From Polynucleobacter ibericus (GTDB lineage: Bacteria > Pseudomonadota > Gammaproteobacteria > Burkholderiales > Burkholderiaceae), in assembly GCF_018687955.1 (NCBI RefSeq), contig NZ_CP061309.1, positions 1,049,564 through 1,113,563 of the forward strand: DNA of 64,000 nucleotides, read 5' to 3'. Made by a program: the position numbers and the translations under genes. This document shows positions 60,848-64,000 of this stretch, one piece after another (positions within the stretch are counted from its first letter, which is position 1; each line of letters begins with the position of its first letter). The notes under the pieces were generated by a model that was not told the DNA's origin, searched no databases, and worked only from the letters and a program-made list of their open reading frames with translations.

Positions 60848-61681
60848 CTATCCAGAAACTTGCGTTAAGCCGTGTTTAGTAAAAATTGCTTGGCCTGCAG
60901 CACTTAAACTAAAGCGCACAAAATCTTTAGCCGTCGGACTGGCAGAATTCTTATGTACCAAGAACATATCTCTACTTAAAGGATAAAGCTTTAATAATAG
61001 TGTTTTATCGCTTATCTCAACACCATTAATAGCAAGCGCTTTCACCTGATCATTGAGATTTTTGTTAGTCAAATATCCGATGCCATATGGATCTTCAGAG
61101 ATAGAACCCGCAAGGCTAATGGCGCTATCAGAAACCTTCGCATCCCGAATAAATTTAGCGCCTCGCAAAATCATATCCTCAACAAATGCACGTGTAGTTG
61201 AGCCTTCACCCCTACTATGAACATTAATCTTGTGATTAGGTCCACCCAGTTGACTCCAATTGACAATCGACCCTTCAAAGATATGACCTAACTGCTCTAC
61301 GCTAATGCTTTTGATATTCAAACTCGGGTGAACCACAATCGCTATACCCTCAATACCTATAAGATTACTATGAAGGTCAAGATTAAATTCTTCAAAACTT
61401 AAATCTCTAGACATCATTGCTAAATCAATTCCGCCATTATCCAAGGCGACTAGGCCAGCGAAAGAGCCCCCTCCTTCAGTAGCCACTTTGACATGCGGGT
61501 GCATCTGAATGAACGGTGGAACTAGCAAAGCCACAAAACGAGAAACTGCAACTGACCCAGAAATCATTAACTCTTTTCGAGCTTTAGTAATGAGGTAAGG
61601 ATAGGCAATTAAGCCAGCGAGTGCGGCGCCACCAACACCAGCAGCGATACCAATATTGCGCAGTAATTGACGGCGATTCAT
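60848..61681 (-). CDS. PstS-like substrate-binding protein with Tat-type signal
   Basis: A 277-residue periplasmic binding protein of the phosphate-binding (PBP-like) superfamily. The N-terminus NRRQLLRNIGIAAGVGGAALAG has a twin-arginine type signal. The binding domain shows ISGSVAVSRFVALLVPPFI, VATEGGGSFAGLVALDNGGIDLAMMSR, VHSRGEGSTTRAFVEDMI and DPYGIGYLTN. No Pst permease or ATPase genes are in the window. Its start overlaps the previous gene by 4 bp, and the TAXI gene follows after 11 bp. Confidence 0.84.
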   Translation of the reverse strand: MNRRQLLRNIGIAAGVGGAALAGLIAYPYLITKARKELMISGSVAVSRFVALLVPPFIQMHPHVKVATEGGGSFAGLVALDNGGIDLAMMSRDLSFEEFNLDLHSNLIGIEGIAIVVHPSLNIKSISVEQLGHIFEGSIVNWSQLGGPNHKINVHSRGEGSTTRAFVEDMILRGAKFIRDAKVSDSAISLAGSISEDPYGIGYLTNKNLNDQVKALAINGVEISDKTLLLKLYPLSRDMFLVHKNSASPTAKDFVRFSLSAAGQAIFTKHGLTQVSG

Positions 61682-62472
61682 GATGATTTACCCACCAAAG
61701 GCACTAAACCCATTTCCTTGACGATCACTTGGCCTTTTTTAGGATCCAAACAATAGGCAATAAAGTCTTTTATTTCTTTATTTACATTAGGCTGTATGAG
61801 TAATTGCAATTGATAACGAATTGGATAATCACGCTGCGAAGTATTTAAATAAGCTGGCAGAACCCCATCAATCGCCAAAGGCTTTACCTTTTCCTTGCCT
61901 AAGAAGGTAGCACCAACATATCCAATTGCAAATGGATCAGACTCCATAAGCTGCATCAGATCTTTGAGACTAGTGACTATTTTTGCGCTCAAGGTAATGT
62001 GATCCTTACCAGCAACTTGACGCTTCCAGGACTCGTAGGTGCCCAACTGGGGATCATGACTCACTACATTAATTTGTCCAGAATATTTACCTAATGCACT
62101 CCAAGAGGTAATTTTCCCAGTAAAAATATCATGTAACTGCTCAAAACTGAGATGGCTAATAGGATTAGCTGGATTCACAATGACAGCAATATCATCGGCA
62201 GCAATAGTGACTTCATCTATCTTCCGCTTATGTTTACGAGCCCATAGCTGAATATTAGGCGGCATTTGTCCAGATGCCATGCCAATATCAGCAGTTCCAT
62301 CTAGCGAAGACTTGTACCCCATTGCAGTGCCACCACCCAATAGCGGCAGGTGAATATTGGGGTGCTCATCCATATATTGCATCCCAATATGTTGCATTAA
62401 CTTCATCACTGTAGATGAGCCACGCAGTTGTATGAAATGCACACCCTTTAAATCAGAGGACTTATTCGACAT
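61678..62472 (-). CDS. PstS-like protein without recognisable signal peptide
   Basis: A 264-residue protein of the same fold as its downstream neighbour: IQLRGSSTVMKLMQHIGMQY, LLGGGTAMGYKSSLDGTADIGMASG, NVVSHDPQLGTYESWKRQV, DPFAIGYVGATFLGKEK. It begins MSNKSSDLKG with no hydrophobic leader, and no in-frame start upstream gives one (TTG 62478 adds two residues). It may therefore stay in the cytoplasm, be exported with a partner, or be a decayed copy. It overlaps the DUF4239-like gene if TTG 62478 is used. Confidence 0.8.
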   Translation of the reverse strand: MSNKSSDLKGVHFIQLRGSSTVMKLMQHIGMQYMDEHPNIHLPLLGGGTAMGYKSSLDGTADIGMASGQMPPNIQLWARKHKRKIDEVTIAADDIAVIVNPANPISHLSFEQLHDIFTGKITSWSALGKYSGQINVVSHDPQLGTYESWKRQVAGKDHITLSAKIVTSLKDLMQLMESDPFAIGYVGATFLGKEKVKPLAIDGVLPAYLNTSQRDYPIRYQLQLLIQPNVNKEIKDFIAYCLDPKKGQVIVKEMGLVPLVGKSS

Positions 62473-62474
62473 CG

Positions 62475-63248
62475 TCAAGAGCCCAGAGACGGCAGAACGT
62501 GAATGATGGCCGCAGGCGTAACCTGGCTCTCGCCTACAAATAATCCTTCAAGAGCTATGACTAATGTAAATAGCACCGATACGCCAATCGTCACACCCCC
62601 GACATAAGCAACCATTTTGGGCAGTGGATTTTGAAGCCACCCAAAGATAATGAGCAATATGACTGAAACGGCTAACGCATCCCACAAATAGGAGGGGAGC
62701 TGAAGTCTTGATGCCGAGAGGCGCGCCTCTCTTACATCAGATAATTGATTTAAGGTCGTCACGATTTCAGCTCTGGCCATCTGTTGCACAGAATTTTTAG
62801 GGTCTAAAAGTCTTATCCCCTGTGTTAGATCCGTTAATAGATTGGAGGCTTCTTCGCTTCTTTGATTCTTGGCCATGAGTGGCCATTCATCATCTACTAC
62901 AGCACTAGCATAATTTTTTAGATCCCCTTGAAGCTCAGCAGCATTAGCACCCCCAAAAGCTGCCAATGATCTGTTTAACTTAAACATGAGAGCTGCTTCG
63001 CGAGACACTAGATCCTCAACGTTACGGTGGTCGCCCTGAACGCGTACTAAAGAGAAGGCAATAAGCAATAGTGTGATCGAGGTAAATAGCTTAAACCCCT
63101 CTTCGGCGCCTTTAGCAAGATGCTCATCTGGATTTAATTTGTATTTCCAGCGAATGTAACAAGGGATTGCAGTCGATAACAATAATCCCACACACATAAT
63201 GCTGAGTCCAATGGCGATATTAGGAAGCGTGTGTAAATAGTCAATCAT
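62475..63248 (-). CDS. DUF4239-like integral membrane protein
   Basis: A 257-residue protein with four predicted membrane helices: residues about 10-30, about 52-67 (LFTSITLLLIAFSLVRV), about 193-208 (ALAVSVILLIIFGWL) and about 215-240 (MVAYVGGVTIGVSVLFTLVIALEGLFVG). A central helical domain (REAALMFKLNRSLAAFGG, LRAEIVTTLNQLSD-like) lies between. This matches bestrophin-like DUF4239 proteins of unknown function. It is the first complete gene of the operon that also encodes the PstS-like and TAXI proteins. Confidence 0.72.
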   Translation of the reverse strand: MIDYLHTLPNIAIGLSIMCVGLLLSTAIPCYIRWKYKLNPDEHLAKGAEEGFKLFTSITLLLIAFSLVRVQGDHRNVEDLVSREAALMFKLNRSLAAFGGANAAELQGDLKNYASAVVDDEWPLMAKNQRSEEASNLLTDLTQGIRLLDPKNSVQQMARAEIVTTLNQLSDVREARLSASRLQLPSYLWDALAVSVILLIIFGWLQNPLPKMVAYVGGVTIGVSVLFTLVIALEGLFVGESQVTPAAIIHVLPSLGS

Positions 63249-63271
63249 TTATATGAATAATCTTAAGTCAA

Positions 63272-64000
63272 TTAGCGGATGATAAATAAATTTAAAGTAG
63301 ACATCAGATTTACTGACTCTAGGCTTTGATGGTAGTTTTCTGAGTTACGTGAACGCGCAACGTTTACCACCCCAGAATTCCGGATAGATGGCACATCATC
63401 ATAAGACTGCACAAGGCTATCCCCACCTCTTAAAACCACTGGTATTGGGGCTGGCTGAAGTACAGGTCCTGGCGGGAATGGTGAGATATTTCCTGCAAAT
63501 GGATTTTGTCTCATCGCTGCAAAGGCGGCCGGATTATTATTCATGGCATTAATTCGATTTGCGTATTTACCTTCTCTTGGCGGGCTTGCTTTAGTACCAG
63601 CCGCCACCTTATTAGACGCATCCTTAGGTGCAGGCTTATCGCCTTCTTTAAATCCCTTGGCATATTTGCTAACGTACTTAGAAGGTGCAATGGCTGCTTT
63701 ACCAGACCTATCTTTTGAATCTGCCTTATCCACACCATCTTTAACGGATCCACTCCTCTTCGCCTCATTACTATTGTTGTTAGCGCCATCTTTGCCAGAA
63801 GTCGAACGATTTGCAGGCGGTGGTTTTGCAGCAGCTGGAGGTGGCACAGGCTTATTGGCAGCTGTATTGGAAGAAACAACTCCTGTTGCTGGAGGCGGCG
63901 GAGCGGGTGCTGCCGTTGGTGTAAGTTGAATACTGCCATCAGACAATACAACCAAAGGCTGCGGCTTCACATTCTTTGGCGCGCTACCAGCATCTCCTCC
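63272..64000 (-). CDS. Proline-rich protein, C-terminal part, cut by window edge
   Basis: The minus-strand frame is open from 63272 through the right window edge, so the N-terminus is missing; the GTG at 63970 need not be the start. The visible 240 residues are Pro/Ala-rich, then Lys/Ser/Asp-rich low complexity (NRSTSGKDGANNNSNEAKRS, SKYVSKYAKGFKEGDKPAP), and end VNLMSTLNLFIIR. Such tails occur in large secreted exoproteins, and one possibility is the end of a second filamentous-haemagglutinin-type protein. That remains a guess. It lies 23 bp before the DUF4239-like gene and may head the same operon. Confidence 0.6.
   Translation of the reverse strand, partial: GGDAGSAPKNVKPQPLVVLSDGSIQLTPTAAPAPPPPATGVVSSNTAANKPVPPPAAAKPPPANRSTSGKDGANNNSNEAKRSGSVKDGVDKADSKDRSGKAAIAPSKYVSKYAKGFKEGDKPAPKDASNKVAAGTKASPPREGKYANRINAMNNNPAAFAAMRQNPFAGNISPFPPGPVLQPAPIPVVLRGGDSLVQSYDDVPSIRNSGVVNVARSRNSENYHQSLESVNLMSTLNLFIIR

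Noticed and set aside
63543..63929. A 128-residue plus-strand frame opposite the proline-rich gene
   Set aside because: It is a Leu/Ala/Gly-rich shadow of the low-complexity minus-strand gene.

Overview
The window looks like a freshwater-type betaproteobacterial chromosome (family Burkholderiaceae), most probably Polynucleobacter. I infer this from the gene style: a nadA-nadC / nadB de novo NAD locus, an NAD-linked molybdenum formate dehydrogenase with a fused NuoE-NuoF-like subunit, acs, class I fumarase, murI, orphan TAXI proteins and two-partner secretion genes. The assignment is inference, because no rRNA gene is present. The core flanks lie at 1-17255 and 52700-64000. Between them sits one integrated element of about 35.4 kb.

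Left flank (1-17255): the start of a large two-partner-secretion exoprotein (cut by the window edge), a small companion gene and its outer-membrane TpsB transporter; nadA-nadC; a membrane-anchored orphan TAXI protein; nadB; a RelE/ParE-type toxin-antitoxin pair; the formate dehydrogenase fdsA-fdsB; a small lipoprotein, an 806-residue AsmA/DUF748-like protein and a YciI-like protein.

Island (17256-52622): it is inserted at the 3' end of a tRNA-Ser(GGA) gene. A 14-bp direct repeat of the tRNA 3' end marks both ends, and paired 12-bp-spaced GGTGGGTA repeats (candidate integrase arm sites) lie just inside both ends. It carries a P4-type tyrosine integrase and an AlpA-like regulator. It also has a phage head and packaging set on the minus strand, in the order DUF1376 protein, small terminase, large terminase, portal, candidate scaffold, coat, holin, M15 endolysin. 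No tail gene is visible. This head line is interrupted twice by cargo: a five-gene locus between terL and portal, and an AbiE toxin-antitoxin pair between scaffold and coat. The five-gene locus encodes a FtsH-like M41 protease without a P-loop, a GIY-YIG protein, a WYL regulator, a Cas4-like plus DnaQ-like DUF2779 nuclease, and an unknown protein. Further cargo includes a nuclease-NTPase next to the integrase, a complete type I restriction-modification operon coupled to a YgjP-type metallopeptidase, a second WYL regulator, an outer-membrane barrel protein and several small unknown genes. The island reads as a defence-rich, tailless, capsid-encoding element: either a phage satellite or a prophage that has lost its tail module.

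The most novel sequence signal is an RNA-level one. Two diverged paralogous genes in the island (38765 and 52204) share a 73-nt leader of identical length. Its hairpin hides the ribosome binding site, and the two copies differ by two full compensatory base-pair changes.

Right flank (52700-64000): tRNA-Ser, acs, fumarase, murI, a tonB-exbB-exbD energy-transduction operon, a small secreted protein, then a tightly coupled leftward operon (a DUF4239-like membrane protein, two PstS-like binding proteins, a second TAXI protein). It ends in a partial proline-rich gene cut by the window edge.
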